Shown here: positions 26,360-36,476 of the stretch, piece by piece
Position numbering within the stretch: the first letter of the stretch is position 1
How the letters are laid out: each line of letters opens with the position of its first letter
Assembly: GCA_947167155.1 (NCBI GenBank)
Contig: CAMVHB010000007.1
Location: 1-63,715, forward strand
Direction of reading: 5' to 3'
Source of the DNA: an uncultured Lachnospiraceae bacterium
Lineage (GTDB): Bacteria > Bacillota > Clostridia > Lachnospirales > Lachnospiraceae
Length of the DNA: 63,715 nucleotides
Translations under genes and position numbers: made by a program
Notes under the pieces: generated by a model
The model's database searches: none
Seen by the model: only the letters and a program-made list of their open reading frames with translations
Told to the model about the DNA's origin: nothing

Positions 26360-27238
26360 TCAAACCTTCTTTGCATTCTCCGCCTTCTGCCTCTTTACCT
26401 CAGCTACTATGGCCTCCTTCATATCAAAGCACTTGTCCTTGATCCTGCTGGGAGTTCCGGATGAAGTCAGTAGTCTTGAAACAAGCTTTGACGCGGTTCC
26501 GTAATCCTTGAAATAAATAGCCATATTCGCCAGCATGAAATCGAGTGTATTTGTGTCTATTCCGGCAAAAGGCGGCGTCTCGGTCTCTGATGCCTTTACA
26601 AAGCCTTCATAGGCCTGCTTGTAAAAGCCGTCCCATTCAGCTTTGATATTCTTCTTGTTATTAAGAGCCTCCGGGGTATCATCCAGGGTGAGCTCATACT
26701 GAGTTCTCCGTAGCCATGCTATCTTAAGACAAAGATAAGATTTCTCTGACAGCTTTGCTTTCTTTGTCATGGCGCAGACCAGTGCCAGTTTGTATCTGTC
26801 AACAGCCTGATCATAGGTGTATTCGGGATAGCTTGCGTCTTTTGTGGTCTTGAAGTTCGCCGAAACCCCTTCCTTGATCCACTTGATCTGTGTGGAGGAA
26901 AGATGTTCAAAATCCTTTTGCGTCGCTGAATAACCACAAAAAGGGCAGGAAAAAACATCATACTTGATGGTGTCGACGCCTTGAAATCTGGGTCTCAAGT
27001 CATCGTCAGGCTCAAGTCTCTTCGCCTTGCCCGTCTTGACAGTCAGCGTCTTAAACTTCCTGTCGCAAACTGGGCACTGGACGACCTTTTCAAGAAGAAA
27101 ATCAGATTCCTTCAGAACCTTTTCCTGCTCCTTCTTTTCATCATCAGGCTTCTTCTCGTTTCCCTTTCCTTCCTTTGTGATATCAAGCTCTCCGTCTGTG
27201 GAAAGACCGAACTTTTCGAGACCAGCTAATAAATTCAT
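26360..27238 (-). CDS. DUF2225 family zinc-ribbon protein
   Basis: The 292-residue protein has an acidic/basic disordered start, then two CxxC pairs, VQCPVCDRKF and SCPFCGYSA, that form a zinc ribbon. A helical, TPR-like region follows with the family motif YDQAVDRYKLALVCA. These features match DUF2225, a Firmicutes family of unknown function. No signal peptide or membrane segment is seen. It lies between glnS and glmM with 21 and 6 bp gaps. The TPR-like part suggests protein binding, which is inference. Confidence 0.88.
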   Translation of the reverse strand: MNLLAGLEKFGLSTDGELDITKEGKGNEKKPDDEKKEQEKVLKESDFLLEKVVQCPVCDRKFKTLTVKTGKAKRLEPDDDLRPRFQGVDTIKYDVFSCPFCGYSATQKDFEHLSSTQIKWIKEGVSANFKTTKDASYPEYTYDQAVDRYKLALVCAMTKKAKLSEKSYLCLKIAWLRRTQYELTLDDTPEALNNKKNIKAEWDGFYKQAYEGFVKASETETPPFAGIDTNTLDFMLANMAIYFKDYGTASKLVSRLLTSSGTPSRIKDKCFDMKEAIVAEVKRQKAENAKKV

Positions 27239-27259
27239 GAATGACTCCTTATATAAATA

Positions 27260-28936
27260 TCATTGTGCAGGCAGCTTAAAAGAACTCTTGAGTGAAACGA
27301 CCCTGTTGAACACCGGCCTGCCCCCGCCTGAGTCCTTCGGATCTACGGAAAAAAATCCGTTTCTTACAAACTGAAACCTATCGAAAGGCTTTGCATCCCT
27401 GACCGAGGATTCGATCATCGCCTTCATCTTCTTAAGTGAATCGGGATTAAGGTTCAGTTCTCCATTTTCGTTCAGGACGCCCTTTTCCTCATCTATGACA
27501 TTTTCGTAAAGTCTGACCTCTGCCTCAATACAGTCCCCGGCATTCACCCAGTGGATGGTGCCCTTTACTTTTCTCCCGTCAGCGGAATCTCCGCCTTTTG
27601 TATTCTCGTCATAGGTACAATGCACTACTGTGATATTTCCATCATCATCTTTCTCAAAAGAAATGCATGTCACATAGTAAGCGTTCATGAGCCTTACCTC
27701 GTTCCCGGGATAAAGCCGCTTGTACTTCGGAGGAGGAACTTCCATGAAGTCCTCTCTTTCGATATAAAGTTCACGCGAAAATGTGACCGTACGATCGCCA
27801 AGGGAAGGGTTTTCGATATTGTTTGGAACGGTAAGTTCCTCACTCTTTCCTTCGGGGTAATTATCGATAATGAGCTTGATCGGATCAAGAACCGCCATAA
27901 CGCGGGGAGCCTTTACTTTCAGATCCTCCCTGATGCAGTATTCAAGCATTGCCTGATCCGATACCGAGTTTGACTTTGAAATCCCGGAAAGTTCAATGAA
28001 CCTTCTTATCGATTCCGGAGTATAACCACGTCTTCGAAGACCTGCTATCGAAACTATCCTGGGATCATCCCAGCCATCGACTATACCCTGTTCCACCAGC
28101 TTTTTGATATACCTCTTTCCGGTGACAACATTCTTTAAGTACATCTTCGCAAACTCTATCTGTCTCGGCTTTTTCTCCCAGTCGGTATTGTTCACGACCC
28201 AGTCATAGAGTGGCCTGTGATCTTCAAATTCAAGAGTGCAGATAGAATGTGTTATCCCTTCAACCGCATCCTCGATAGGGTGGGCAAAATCATACATGGG
28301 ATAAATGCACCACGAATCCCCGGTCCTATGATGCGGGATGTGAGCCACTCTGTAAAGGATCGGATCTCTCATATTGATATTGGGAGAAGACATATCTATT
28401 TTTGCGCGTAGCACAACAGAGCCGTCTTCATACTTTCCGGCCCTCATATCTTCAAATATCCTGAGGCTTTCCTCGATCGGTCTCTCACGGTTTTTGTCAT
28501 TCTTCCCGGGTTCAGTCAGAGTGCCCCTCGTCTCTTTTATCTCATCGGCCGAAAGATCGGAAACATAGGCAAGCCCTTTTTTGATAAGGGAAACAGCACA
28601 CTCGTACATCTTTTCAAAATAATCAGAGGCATAATAGACCTTGTCTCCGAAATCAGCTCCCAGCCACTTTACATCTTCTATGATCGACTGAACGAATTCA
28701 TCCTTCTCCTTCGTCGGATTCGTATCATCAAACCTGAAGTGAAAGGTTCCGCCATATTCCTTAGCCAGACCATAGTTCAAAAGAATGCTCTTTGCATGTC
28801 CTATGTGAAGGAAGCCGTTCGGCTCGGGCGGAAACCGGGTGACTACATCACTGTATCGCCCTTCCTTAAGATCCTCGTCTATCGCATCCTCAATGAAATT
28901 TCTGCTTTCTTTTTCTTCCATATTGTTTTCTTTCAT
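27260..28936 (-). CDS. glnS: glutaminyl-tRNA synthetase
   Basis: The 558-residue GlnRS has the class I HIGH motif as [16 protein letters not shown] and the GlnRS signature [25 protein letters not shown]. The KMSKS-like loop reads VTGKRY, a variant I associate with clostridial GlnRS. Two beta-barrel anticodon domains follow. Presence of GlnRS means tRNA-Gln can be charged directly, without GatCAB. The start is uncertain: TTG 28948, ATG 28936 and ATG 28921 are in frame and none has a strong ribosome site; I chose 28936. It follows the rhomboid-like gene with almost no gap. Confidence 0.95.
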   Translation of the reverse strand: MKENNMEEKESRNFIEDAIDEDLKEGRYSDVVTRFPPEPNGFLHIGHAKSILLNYGLAKEYGGTFHFRFDDTNPTKEKDEFVQSIIEDVKWLGADFGDKVYYASDYFEKMYECAVSLIKKGLAYVSDLSADEIKETRGTLTEPGKNDKNRERPIEESLRIFEDMRAGKYEDGSVVLRAKIDMSSPNINMRDPILYRVAHIPHHRTGDSWCIYPMYDFAHPIEDAVEGITHSICTLEFEDHRPLYDWVVNNTDWEKKPRQIEFAKMYLKNVVTGKRYIKKLVEQGIVDGWDDPRIVSIAGLRRRGYTPESIRRFIELSGISKSNSVSDQAMLEYCIREDLKVKAPRVMAVLDPIKLIIDNYPEGKSEELTVPNNIENPSLGDRTVTFSRELYIEREDFMEVPPPKYKRLYPGNEVRLMNAYYVTCISFEKDDDGNITVVHCTYDENTKGGDSADGRKVKGTIHWVNAGDCIEAEVRLYENVIDEEKGVLNENGELNLNPDSLKKMKAMIESSVRDAKPFDRFQFVRNGFFSVDPKDSGGGRPVFNRVVSLKSSFKLPAQ

Positions 28937-28944
28937 ATTCTCTT

Positions 28945-29832
28945 TCAAATAATATGTTTGTGAGTAAAGATATGGTCGCTGCAGTACTCATGATTCCCCT
29001 TGCATTTCGAGCAGAATCTGAAGGCAAGCTCGGGGTTCGTAGTCTCTGTCCTTCCGCAGATCTCACACTTGTGGACTTCATACCTTCCGGAATTTGTCGG
29101 GCTTTTTTGTGTATTCCCCGAAAAGCGGCTGTTCAAGGTCTCCCCCCTCTTTCTCCACTCACTCTTCCGCTTGAGCTCAGAGGGAGATATCCTCTTCCAG
29201 TCCCTCGTGACAAGGAAAAAGATCACGAAATTCAGAAGTGATGCAATGATCGCAGCCTTCCCGGGCCAGCTGTTCTGGAAAAACTCGATAAGAACAAGCA
29301 CTGCATATACTATCGCCAGCCATTTCATCCGTATTGGTATGATGAAATAGAGCATGATCTGCATATCTGGATAGCAGACCGCAAAAGCAAGGAATATGGA
29401 CATGTTAATATAATAAGTCGAGAAAAATACACCTATCCCGACAACAGGAACCCCCGTCGATCCAACAAGTATCCCGTACAGGAGAAATGCTCCAAGTACG
29501 GTAAACAGTATCCCTCCGAATATATAGCAGTTGTATTTGAAGGTCCCGATGGTCTTTTCAAGTGTTGTTCCCAGCTGCCAATAGAATATCATCATTATCA
29601 CCGCAAAGATGATATTCTGTCTGGGCGGCATCAACACCCAGCTTATAACCCGCCATATCTGGAAATTGTGGATGATATAATAGGGCTCGAGCGAAAGATA
29701 ATTCAGTATGTTGAGGTTCGTATAGGTCGCGCCGAAATACAGTATGTATCCTATCACATAGCCTATGATAAGGTAATTTGTAAGATTTTTGATGGCAAAT
29801 CTACCTATCTTTTTTTCAAGCTTGTCGAGCAT
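28945..29832 (-). CDS. rhomboid-like membrane protein with C-terminal zinc ribbon, probably inactive
   Basis: The 295-residue protein has six hydrophobic segments between about residues 18 and 215 in the arrangement of rhomboid or Derlin proteins ([27 protein letters not shown]). The catalytic GxSG motif expected before the fourth segment is absent: the region reads [15 protein letters not shown], and the paired histidine is also missing. It is therefore probably a pseudoprotease. The soluble tail ends in a zinc ribbon with CEICGRTET and [15 protein letters not shown]. It has a strong promoter and an AAGGA site and heads the run towards glnS and nfnB. Confidence 0.82.
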   Translation of the reverse strand: MLDKLEKKIGRFAIKNLTNYLIIGYVIGYILYFGATYTNLNILNYLSLEPYYIIHNFQIWRVISWVLMPPRQNIIFAVIMMIFYWQLGTTLEKTIGTFKYNCYIFGGILFTVLGAFLLYGILVGSTGVPVVGIGVFFSTYYINMSIFLAFAVCYPDMQIMLYFIIPIRMKWLAIVYAVLVLIEFFQNSWPGKAAIIASLLNFVIFFLVTRDWKRISPSELKRKSEWRKRGETLNSRFSGNTQKSPTNSGRYEVHKCEICGRTETTNPELAFRFCSKCKGNHEYCSDHIFTHKHII

Positions 29833-29876
29833 AATCTTCCTTTTTAATATTCTTCGGTCAAAAAAACCGCTTATCT

Positions 29877-29905
29877 ATTTTAATTACGCGCCTGCCCTTT
29901 GTCAA
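29877..29905 (-). promoter_or_regulatory. promoter of the rhomboid-like gene run
   Basis: On the minus strand a perfect TTGACA (29900-29905) and TAAAAT (29877-29882) are 17 bp apart. The -35 box lies inside an 11-bp sequence, CCCTTTGTCAA, repeated at 29946-29956. Confidence 0.75.
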
Positions 29906-29956
29906 CATATTGTAGACGCGAAGACCTCCACCGCTACAAACAAAACCCTTTGTCAA

Positions 29957-29985
29957 TTGTCTCTGTTTTTCTTCTTATTTATAAT
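29957..29985 (+). promoter_or_regulatory. promoter of the BadF/HgdB-type activase gene
   Basis: TTGTCT (29957-29962) and TATAAT (29980-29985) are 17 bp apart. Transcription would start about 30 nt before the ATG at 30024, which has an AGAGG site. Confidence 0.65.
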
Positions 29986-30023
29986 TTGCTGGTTGATTGA
30001 TTGTTTAGATGCAGAGGTAATTC

Positions 30024-33000
30024 ATGGATCCACTTTACAGGCTTGGCATTGATATCGGCTCGACAACCGTAAAAATAGCTGTTATTGATGCCGATGAAAA
30101 TATTATTTTTTCCGATTATGAAAGGCATTTTGCGAATATAAAGGAGACTCTTCTTTCGCTTGTAAACAAGGCACTTAATGTGACCGGAGATGTTCTGGTC
30201 TCTCCTGTCATAACAGGCTCCGGAGGACTGTCTCTTGCAAAGAGCCTTGATATTCCCTTCGTTCAGGAGGTTGTTGCAGTTGCGACTTCGATAGAGCACC
30301 GCGCTCCGAAAACGGATGTCGCGATCGAGCTCGGCGGCGAAGACGCAAAGATAATATATTTTGAGAACGGAAATGTAGAAGAACGTATGAACGGGATCTG
30401 CGCCGGAGGCACAGGCTCGTTCATTGACCAGATGGCATCCCTTTTGCAGACGGACGCCTCCGGGATGAATACCATGGCTTCCTCCTACAGGGAGATATAT
30501 CCTATCGCCGCGCGCTGCGGCGTCTTTGCAAAAACGGATATCCAGCCCCTTATCAACGAGGGTGCCGCAAAGGAGGATCTTGCAGCTTCCGTATTTCAGG
30601 CTGTTGTAAACCAGACCATATCAGGGCTTGCCTGCGGAAAACCTATCAGAGGCTATGTCACCTTTCTTGGAGGTCCTCTCCATTTCTTAAACAACCTTCG
30701 TGAAGCCTTTGTAAGGACTCTCCACCTTGATGCGGAGCATACCATAGAGCCTGATGACTCCCATCTTTTTGCGGCCATAGGCTGTGCTCTGAATTCCGAT
30801 GAAAAGAAGGTCCGGATTCTTTCCGCTATTCGAGAGAAGCTTTCCGGGGATCTCAAGGTCGAATTTGAAGTTGCAAGAATGGAGCCCCTCTTTTCCGATG
30901 AGAAGGAATATGAGGCATTTAAAGAAAGACATGAAAAAGCTTCCGTTAAAAAAGGCGATCTTTCCTCCTGCCACGGCAACGTCTTTCTCGGGATCGATGC
31001 CGGCTCCACCACAACAAAGGTGGCCTTGATCGGGGAGGACGGCACCCTTCTTTATTCATTCTATGACGGGAATCACGGAAGTCCCTTAAATACCGCTATA
31101 CGCGCAATGGATGAGATCGCGGAGCGCCTTCCCAAGGACGTGAAGATAGTCCACTCCTGTTCAACCGGCTACGGCGAGGCTCTCCTTAAATCCGCCTTTT
31201 CGCTTGACGAGGGCGAGGTTGAGACAATTGCGCATTTCTACGCTGCAAAATTCTTCAATCCTTCCGTTGACTGCATCCTTGACATCGGCGGACAGGATAT
31301 GAAATGCATCAGGATCAAAAATGATTCTGTCGACTCCGTCCAGCTGAACGAGGCCTGTTCTTCGGGCTGCGGCTCTTTCATTGAGACCTTCGCTAAAAGT
31401 CTGAACTACGAGGTGAGGGATTTTGCAAAGGAAGCACTCTTTGCACAGCACCCCATAGACCTTGGTACCCGCTGCACCGTCTTCATGAATTCAAAGGTGA
31501 AGCAGGCACAGAAGGAAGGCGCGCAAGTTTCAGATATCTCTGCAGGTCTTGCCTATTCAGTAATAAAAAATGCCCTCTTTAAGGTCATAAAGCTGACTGA
31601 TGCTTCTACTCTCGGAAAGAATGTGGTAGTTCAAGGCGGAACCTTCTACAACGATGCGGTTCTGCGCGCCTTTGAAAAGATCGCCGGGATTGAAGCCATA
31701 AGACCTGATATAGCAGGGATAATGGGTGCCTTCGGAGCGGCTCTTATAGCGCGTGAAAGATATGAGGAAGACCATAGCACCTCCATGCTTTCCCTTGACG
31801 CTATCCAAAGACTGACCTTCACCTCCTCCCTGAGGCGATGTCCTCACTGCAACAACCACTGCCTTCTCACGGTGAATCATTTTTCGGATAAGAGGGAATT
31901 TATCTCAGGAAACCGCTGTGAGCGTGGTCTCGGGCTTCCGAAGAAAAAGAATGATATCCCGAACCTCTACGAATACAAGAACAAGAGGCTCTTTAATTAC
32001 AAGCCCTACGCTCCTCTTTCTGACGATCTTGCGATCCGCGGAACAGTCGGACTTCCGAGAGTTCTCAATATGTACGAGAACTTCCCCTTCTGGGCGACCT
32101 TCTTCAAGGAGCTGAAGTTCAAGGTCATTCTCTCTCCCCGCTCGTCAAGAGCGATCTATGATCTGGGGATTGAGTCCATTCCTTCAGAAAGCGCCTGCTA
32201 TCCTGCCAAGATCACCCACGGGCATATTGAGTGGCTCATATCAAAGGGTGTGGATTTTATCTTCTATCCCTGCATCCCTTATGAGAGAAATGAATTCAAG
32301 GATTCAAACAACCATTACAACTGCCCCGTAGTCACAAGCTATGCTGAAAATATTAAAAATAATGTTGACGCCATCACAAGAGGAGATGTGAGATTTCTTA
32401 ATCCCTTCATGGCCTTTTCTTCAGAAAAGATATTATGCGACCAGCTTCTCAAGGTCTTCAAAAAGGAGTTTCCTGATATTTCCGAGGCCGAGATCAGAAA
32501 GGCCTCTCACCTTGCCTGGACTGAACTTGAGACCTACAGACGTGATGTCGAAAAGAAGGGCGAGGAAACCCTTGAATGGCTGAAAAAAACGGGAAACCAC
32601 GGGATAGTTATCTGCGGGCGTCCCTATCACATCGATCCCGAGATCAATCACGGGATCCCGGAGCTTATCACCGGCTTTGGTATGGCAGTTCTCACTGAGG
32701 ACTCCATTTCACACCTCGGAAAAGTCGAGCGGCCTTTGATAGTCCTTGACCAGTGGATGTACCACACCAGGATGTATGCGGCTGCCGAATATGTCACCCG
32801 TCATGATTTCCTTGATGTGATAGAGCTGAACTCCTTCGGCTGCGGTGTTGATGCCGTGGCAACAGATGGTGTCTCCGACATCATCACCCACGCGGGAAAG
32901 ATCTATACCTGTTTGAAGATCGATGAGGTGAACAATCTCGGTGCGGCAAGGATCAGGATCAGATCCCTGATAGCGGCTTTGAAGGTCAGAAAAAAGCAGA

Positions 33001-34271
33001 ATGTAAAGCTTGAAAAAACACCTTCCACTTACAATCGTGCCGTATTCACAAAGGAGATGAAGAAGAATTTCACCATCCTTGCTCCCGAAATGTCTCCGGT
33101 TCACTTTGATGTGGTCGCTCCCGCCTTTCACGCTGCAGGCTACAACCTCGTTATACCTGATATTCCGAGGAATGACTGCATCGACTACGGTCTCAAATAT
33201 GTAAACAACGACGCCTGCTATCCCTCTCTGATGATAGTCGGCCAGTTTATGGCGGCGATCGACTCGGGAAAATATGATATGGAAAGGACCGCCCTCCTCA
33301 TAACCCAGACAGGCGGCGGCTGCCGGGCCTCAAACTACGTAGGCTTCATAAGGCGGGCCTTAAGCAAAGCCGGCTACGGTGACAGGATTCCCGTCATATC
33401 CTTAAACACGATAGGTATTGAAAAGAACCCCGGCTTTACTATCTCACCTGCCCTGATCCAGCACGGGCTCTACGCTCTTATCTTCGGGGATATCTTTATG
33501 AGATGCATCAACCGTACCAGACCTTATGAAAAGGTAAAGGGCTCTACGGATGCTCTTCATGAAAAGTGGAAGAAGAAGGTCCTTGACTTTGTTACTTCTG
33601 ATGGAGTCCTTTCGGCAAAGAAATTCAAAGAGATGTGCCGAGATATTATAAATGACTTTGACAACCTCGAAAGAACAGATGAAAAGAAGCCGCGGGTCGG
33701 GATCGTCGGGGAGATACTTGTCAAGTTCCTCCCGGCCGCAAACAACCACCTTGCAGAGCTTCTCGAGGCTGAGGGCGCTGAGGCTGTAGTGCCGGATCTT
33801 ACAGATTTCCTTCTCTACTGCTTCTACAACGAAAACTTCAAGAATGCAAACCTCGGTACCCCCCGCAAGGGCAAGGTCATCTCAAATGCCATCATCGCAT
33901 TTCTTGAGCATCTTCGCTCAGCCGCAAGAAAGGCCTTTGATGACAGCAAGCATTTCTCTGCTCCGGCAAGGATAGACGAAGTTGCGTCCCTTGCAAAGCC
34001 CATTGTTTCTATCGGAAATCAGACAGGTGAGGGATGGTTTTTGACAGGTGAGATGATGGAGCTTATCGAGACCGGTGCGAAGAATATCGTCTGCATCCAG
34101 CCTTTCGGCTGCCTCCCGAACCATGTCGTTGGAAAGGGAGTTCTGAAAAAAATAAGGGCCGACCATCCGGACGCGAACCTCGTCGCGATAGATTACGATC
34201 CCGGTGCATCCGAGGTGAACCAGTTGAACCGGATCAAGCTAATGCTCTCTACTGCGTTCAAAAATCTATGA
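30024..34271 (+). CDS. acyl-CoA dehydratase activase-related protein (BadF-BadF-DUF2229-HgdB-like)
   Basis: The 1415-residue protein joins two BadF/HgdC-type ASKHA ATPase domains (GIDIGSTTVKIAV at residue 8; FLGIDAGSTTTKVAL near 325), a Cys-rich DUF2229 region starting CPHCNNHCL near 610, and a C-terminal HgdB-like part with NDACYPSLMIV. Both ATPase domains keep the cluster-binding cysteine (C126; C445 and C449). Relatives use ATP to drive low-potential electrons into a partner iron-sulfur enzyme. No dehydratase gene is adjacent, so the target is unknown; it may work on its own HgdB-like part. It stands alone, with its own promoter and terminator. Confidence 0.92.
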   Translation: MDPLYRLGIDIGSTTVKIAVIDADENIIFSDYERHFANIKETLLSLVNKALNVTGDVLVSPVITGSGGLSLAKSLDIPFVQEVVAVATSIEHRAPKTDVAIELGGEDAKIIYFENGNVEERMNGICAGGTGSFIDQMASLLQTDASGMNTMASSYREIYPIAARCGVFAKTDIQPLINEGAAKEDLAASVFQAVVNQTISGLACGKPIRGYVTFLGGPLHFLNNLREAFVRTLHLDAEHTIEPDDSHLFAAIGCALNSDEKKVRILSAIREKLSGDLKVEFEVARMEPLFSDEKEYEAFKERHEKASVKKGDLSSCHGNVFLGIDAGSTTTKVALIGEDGTLLYSFYDGNHGSPLNTAIRAMDEIAERLPKDVKIVHSCSTGYGEALLKSAFSLDEGEVETIAHFYAAKFFNPSVDCILDIGGQDMKCIRIKNDSVDSVQLNEACSSGCGSFIETFAKSLNYEVRDFAKEALFAQHPIDLGTRCTVFMNSKVKQAQKEGAQVSDISAGLAYSVIKNALFKVIKLTDASTLGKNVVVQGGTFYNDAVLRAFEKIAGIEAIRPDIAGIMGAFGAALIARERYEEDHSTSMLSLDAIQRLTFTSSLRRCPHCNNHCLLTVNHFSDKREFISGNRCERGLGLPKKKNDIPNLYEYKNKRLFNYKPYAPLSDDLAIRGTVGLPRVLNMYENFPFWATFFKELKFKVILSPRSSRAIYDLGIESIPSESACYPAKITHGHIEWLISKGVDFIFYPCIPYERNEFKDSNNHYNCPVVTSYAENIKNNVDAITRGDVRFLNPFMAFSSEKILCDQLLKVFKKEFPDISEAEIRKASHLAWTELETYRRDVEKKGEETLEWLKKTGNHGIVICGRPYHIDPEINHGIPELITGFGMAVLTEDSISHLGKVERPLIVLDQWMYHTRMYAAAEYVTRHDFLDVIELNSFGCGVDAVATDGVSDIITHAGKIYTCLKIDEVNNLGAARIRIRSLIAALKVRKKQNVKLEKTPSTYNRAVFTKEMKKNFTILAPEMSPVHFDVVAPAFHAAGYNLVIPDIPRNDCIDYGLKYVNNDACYPSLMIVGQFMAAIDSGKYDMERTALLITQTGGGCRASNYVGFIRRALSKAGYGDRIPVISLNTIGIEKNPGFTISPALIQHGLYALIFGDIFMRCINRTRPYEKVKGSTDALHEKWKKKVLDFVTSDGVLSAKKFKEMCRDIINDFDNLERTDEKKPRVGIVGEILVKFLPAANNHLAELLEAEGAEAVVPDLTDFLLYCFYNENFKNANLGTPRKGKVISNAIIAFLEHLRSAARKAFDDSKHFSAPARIDEVASLAKPIVSIGNQTGEGWFLTGEMMELIETGAKNIVCIQPFGCLPNHVVGKGVLKKIRADHPDANLVAIDYDPGASEVNQLNRIKLMLSTAFKNL

Positions 34272-34282
34272 ATAAAAACCGG

Positions 34283-34322
34283 AATGCGGACAAGGGGATG
34301 TTTCCCTTGCCCGCATTTTTTT
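34283..34322 (+). terminator. intrinsic terminator after the activase gene
   Basis: AATGCGG (34283-34289) extended by CAAGGG pairs with CCCTTG and CCGCATT (to 34317), followed by seven T residues. It lies between the convergent activase and htpG genes and may also help stop htpG transcription. Confidence 0.85.
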
Positions 34323-34323
34323 A

Positions 34324-36438
34324 TCACTCTTTAGGTTTTTTTGTGATCAACAGCATGATCTCATTTGTTCTCTGAAGAAATCCTGTCATCTCATCAGGAG
34401 AAAGCGAACCATTCATTATCTTTGCAAGATCATATAGTTCCTTGCAGAAGGTTTCCACGTTCTCATCCTTGGTATGATGCAGCACATATTTCACGAGCTT
34501 GTGATTTGCATTCAGGACCAGAGTCTCATTTGATCCGAACATGTTCGGGTCAAAGCCCTTTGAATTGTACATCTTCATCATGTCGGTCATTCTTCTGGTC
34601 TCCTCGTTCACGGTGATCATCGCGGAGATGTCCTTGTTCTTTATCTTTGAGACTTTCACCTCGAGGTTGTCCTTTGAGAGTGCCTTCTTGAATATTTCCG
34701 AAAGCTTCTCCTTCTCCTTTTCAAGCTCTTCATCGGATATCTCATCCGTAAGCTCATCCTCCACCTCAGAGTCAATCCGAAGGAACTTGTATCCTTCATT
34801 TCTCTGTTCAAGCTGTGTGATGAAGGAAGTATCTATGACCTTGTCAAGTATCACGGCGTCCATATTCTGTTCCTTGAAGAGGTTTACATACTGAGCCTGG
34901 GCTTTTAGATCCGTCACATAATATACCGGCTTTCTCTTGTCCTTTTCCCCCTCTTCATTACTCTTTTCTTCTGAACTTTCATCCGGCTTTATCGGATTGC
35001 CGTCCTTGTCAAGTATCTCGGGAGCAGCCTCGTCCTTCTTCTCATCCTCCTTTTCCTCTTCTTTTTTGAGAAGGTCGGGAAGTGTGAGATACTTATCATT
35101 TATATCCTTGAACAGGATATAATCATTTATCCTGTCGCAGAATTTTTCATCCTTCAGACAGCCGAACTTGATGAAGGGTGAGATGTCATCCCAGTATTTT
35201 TCATAATTCTCGCGATCTGTCTTGCAAAGTCCTGAAAGCTTGTCCGCCACCTTCTTTGTGATATGCTCGGATATCTTTCCTGCAAAGCCGTCATTCTGAA
35301 GAGCGCTCCTTGAGACATTGAGCGGCAGATCGGGACAATCTATGACCCCCTTTAAGAGCATCAGAAATTCCGGGATCACCTCCTTGATATTGTCGGCGAT
35401 AAAGACCTGATTGTTGTAAAGCTTAATAGTCCCTTCTATGGATTCGTACTCTGATGATATCCTGGGGAAATAGAGTATACCCTTCAGCCTGAAGGGATAA
35501 TCCATATTGAGGTGTATCCAGAACAGAGGCTCCTTGTAGTCGTTAAATACCTTTCTGTAGAAGTCCTTGTATTCATCCTCAGTGCAGTCTGAAGCAGTCT
35601 TGTTCCAAAGAGGGTTTGTATCATTTATCGGCTTTTCCCTTTTTCTGATCTTTAACTGCTTCTTTGCGGGACTTACCTCTACTGTCTCCTTGCTGCCGTC
35701 CTCTTTTGTCTTCTCCTCGGTCTTTGCGGGAACATCTATTGTCTCAAGGACAACATCAGTCTCGAGCTTTTCGTCCTCATCAATAGTCTCTGTCTTCTCC
35801 TCGGCATTAACATTCTTTATGAATATCTCATACGGCATGAAGGAGCAGTACTTGGTAATGACCTCACGCGCCCTGTATTCATTTACAAATTCAAGACAGT
35901 CTTCATTTACATAAAGAGTAATGTCGGTTCCGACTGTTTCTTTTTCTCCATCTGAAAGTTCAAATTCTGTACCGCCGCTGCAGTCCCAGTGCACTGCCTT
36001 TGCGCCTTCCTTGTAGGAAAGGGTATCTATCGTGACCCTGTCTGAAACCATGAACGCGGAATAGAAGCCAAGACCGAAATGACCGATGATCTGGTCCTCG
36101 GATGCCTTGTCCTTGTATTTTTCAAGGAAGTCGGTCGCACCGGAGAAAGCGATCTGGTTTATATACTGATCAACCTCTTCCTCAGTCATTCCAAGCCCGT
36201 TGTCTTTCACCGTGATCGTCTTTTTTTTGTCATCAAGCAGAATATCAATGCGAGGCTTGAAATCATCAGGAAGCGCGGTATCTCCCATCATATCAAGCTT
36301 CTTGAGTTTTGTGATCGCATCGCATCCGTTTGAGATGAGCTCACGATAAAAAATGTCGTGATCGGAATACAGCCATTTTTTGATGACGGGAAAAATGTTC
36401 TCACTGGTAATTGACAAGCTGCCATGTTTTGAAGCCAT
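34324..36438 (-). CDS. htpG: Hsp90-family chaperone HtpG with two long charged inserts
   Basis: The 704-residue product starts MASKHGSLSITSE and has the GHKL ATPase motifs: YRELISNGCDAITK, VKDNGLGMT and IGHFGLGFYSAFMV. The middle and C-terminal domains follow. Two charged segments are unusual: residues about 211-270 between the ATPase and middle domains (rich in E, K, T, D), and about 457-504 within the middle domain. The first is where eukaryotic Hsp90 has its charged linker. The start at 36438 has an AGAGG site; a longer frame to 36504 is not credible. The gene follows DUF6465 and its terminator by 40-50 bp; no CIRCE-type inverted repeat is visible. Confidence 0.95.
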   Translation of the reverse strand: MASKHGSLSITSENIFPVIKKWLYSDHDIFYRELISNGCDAITKLKKLDMMGDTALPDDFKPRIDILLDDKKKTITVKDNGLGMTEEEVDQYINQIAFSGATDFLEKYKDKASEDQIIGHFGLGFYSAFMVSDRVTIDTLSYKEGAKAVHWDCSGGTEFELSDGEKETVGTDITLYVNEDCLEFVNEYRAREVITKYCSFMPYEIFIKNVNAEEKTETIDEDEKLETDVVLETIDVPAKTEEKTKEDGSKETVEVSPAKKQLKIRKREKPINDTNPLWNKTASDCTEDEYKDFYRKVFNDYKEPLFWIHLNMDYPFRLKGILYFPRISSEYESIEGTIKLYNNQVFIADNIKEVIPEFLMLLKGVIDCPDLPLNVSRSALQNDGFAGKISEHITKKVADKLSGLCKTDRENYEKYWDDISPFIKFGCLKDEKFCDRINDYILFKDINDKYLTLPDLLKKEEEKEDEKKDEAAPEILDKDGNPIKPDESSEEKSNEEGEKDKRKPVYYVTDLKAQAQYVNLFKEQNMDAVILDKVIDTSFITQLEQRNEGYKFLRIDSEVEDELTDEISDEELEKEKEKLSEIFKKALSKDNLEVKVSKIKNKDISAMITVNEETRRMTDMMKMYNSKGFDPNMFGSNETLVLNANHKLVKYVLHHTKDENVETFCKELYDLAKIMNGSLSPDEMTGFLQRTNEIMLLITKKPKE

Positions 36439-36476
36439 CTTTAAAAACCTCTTTTCTAAATTTATAAAACTAAAAA

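Noticed and set aside
34937-35122. Serine-rich frame on the plus strand within htpG
   Set aside because: It is the antisense of the acidic insert, whose GAA/GAG codons read as serine and leucine on the other strand.
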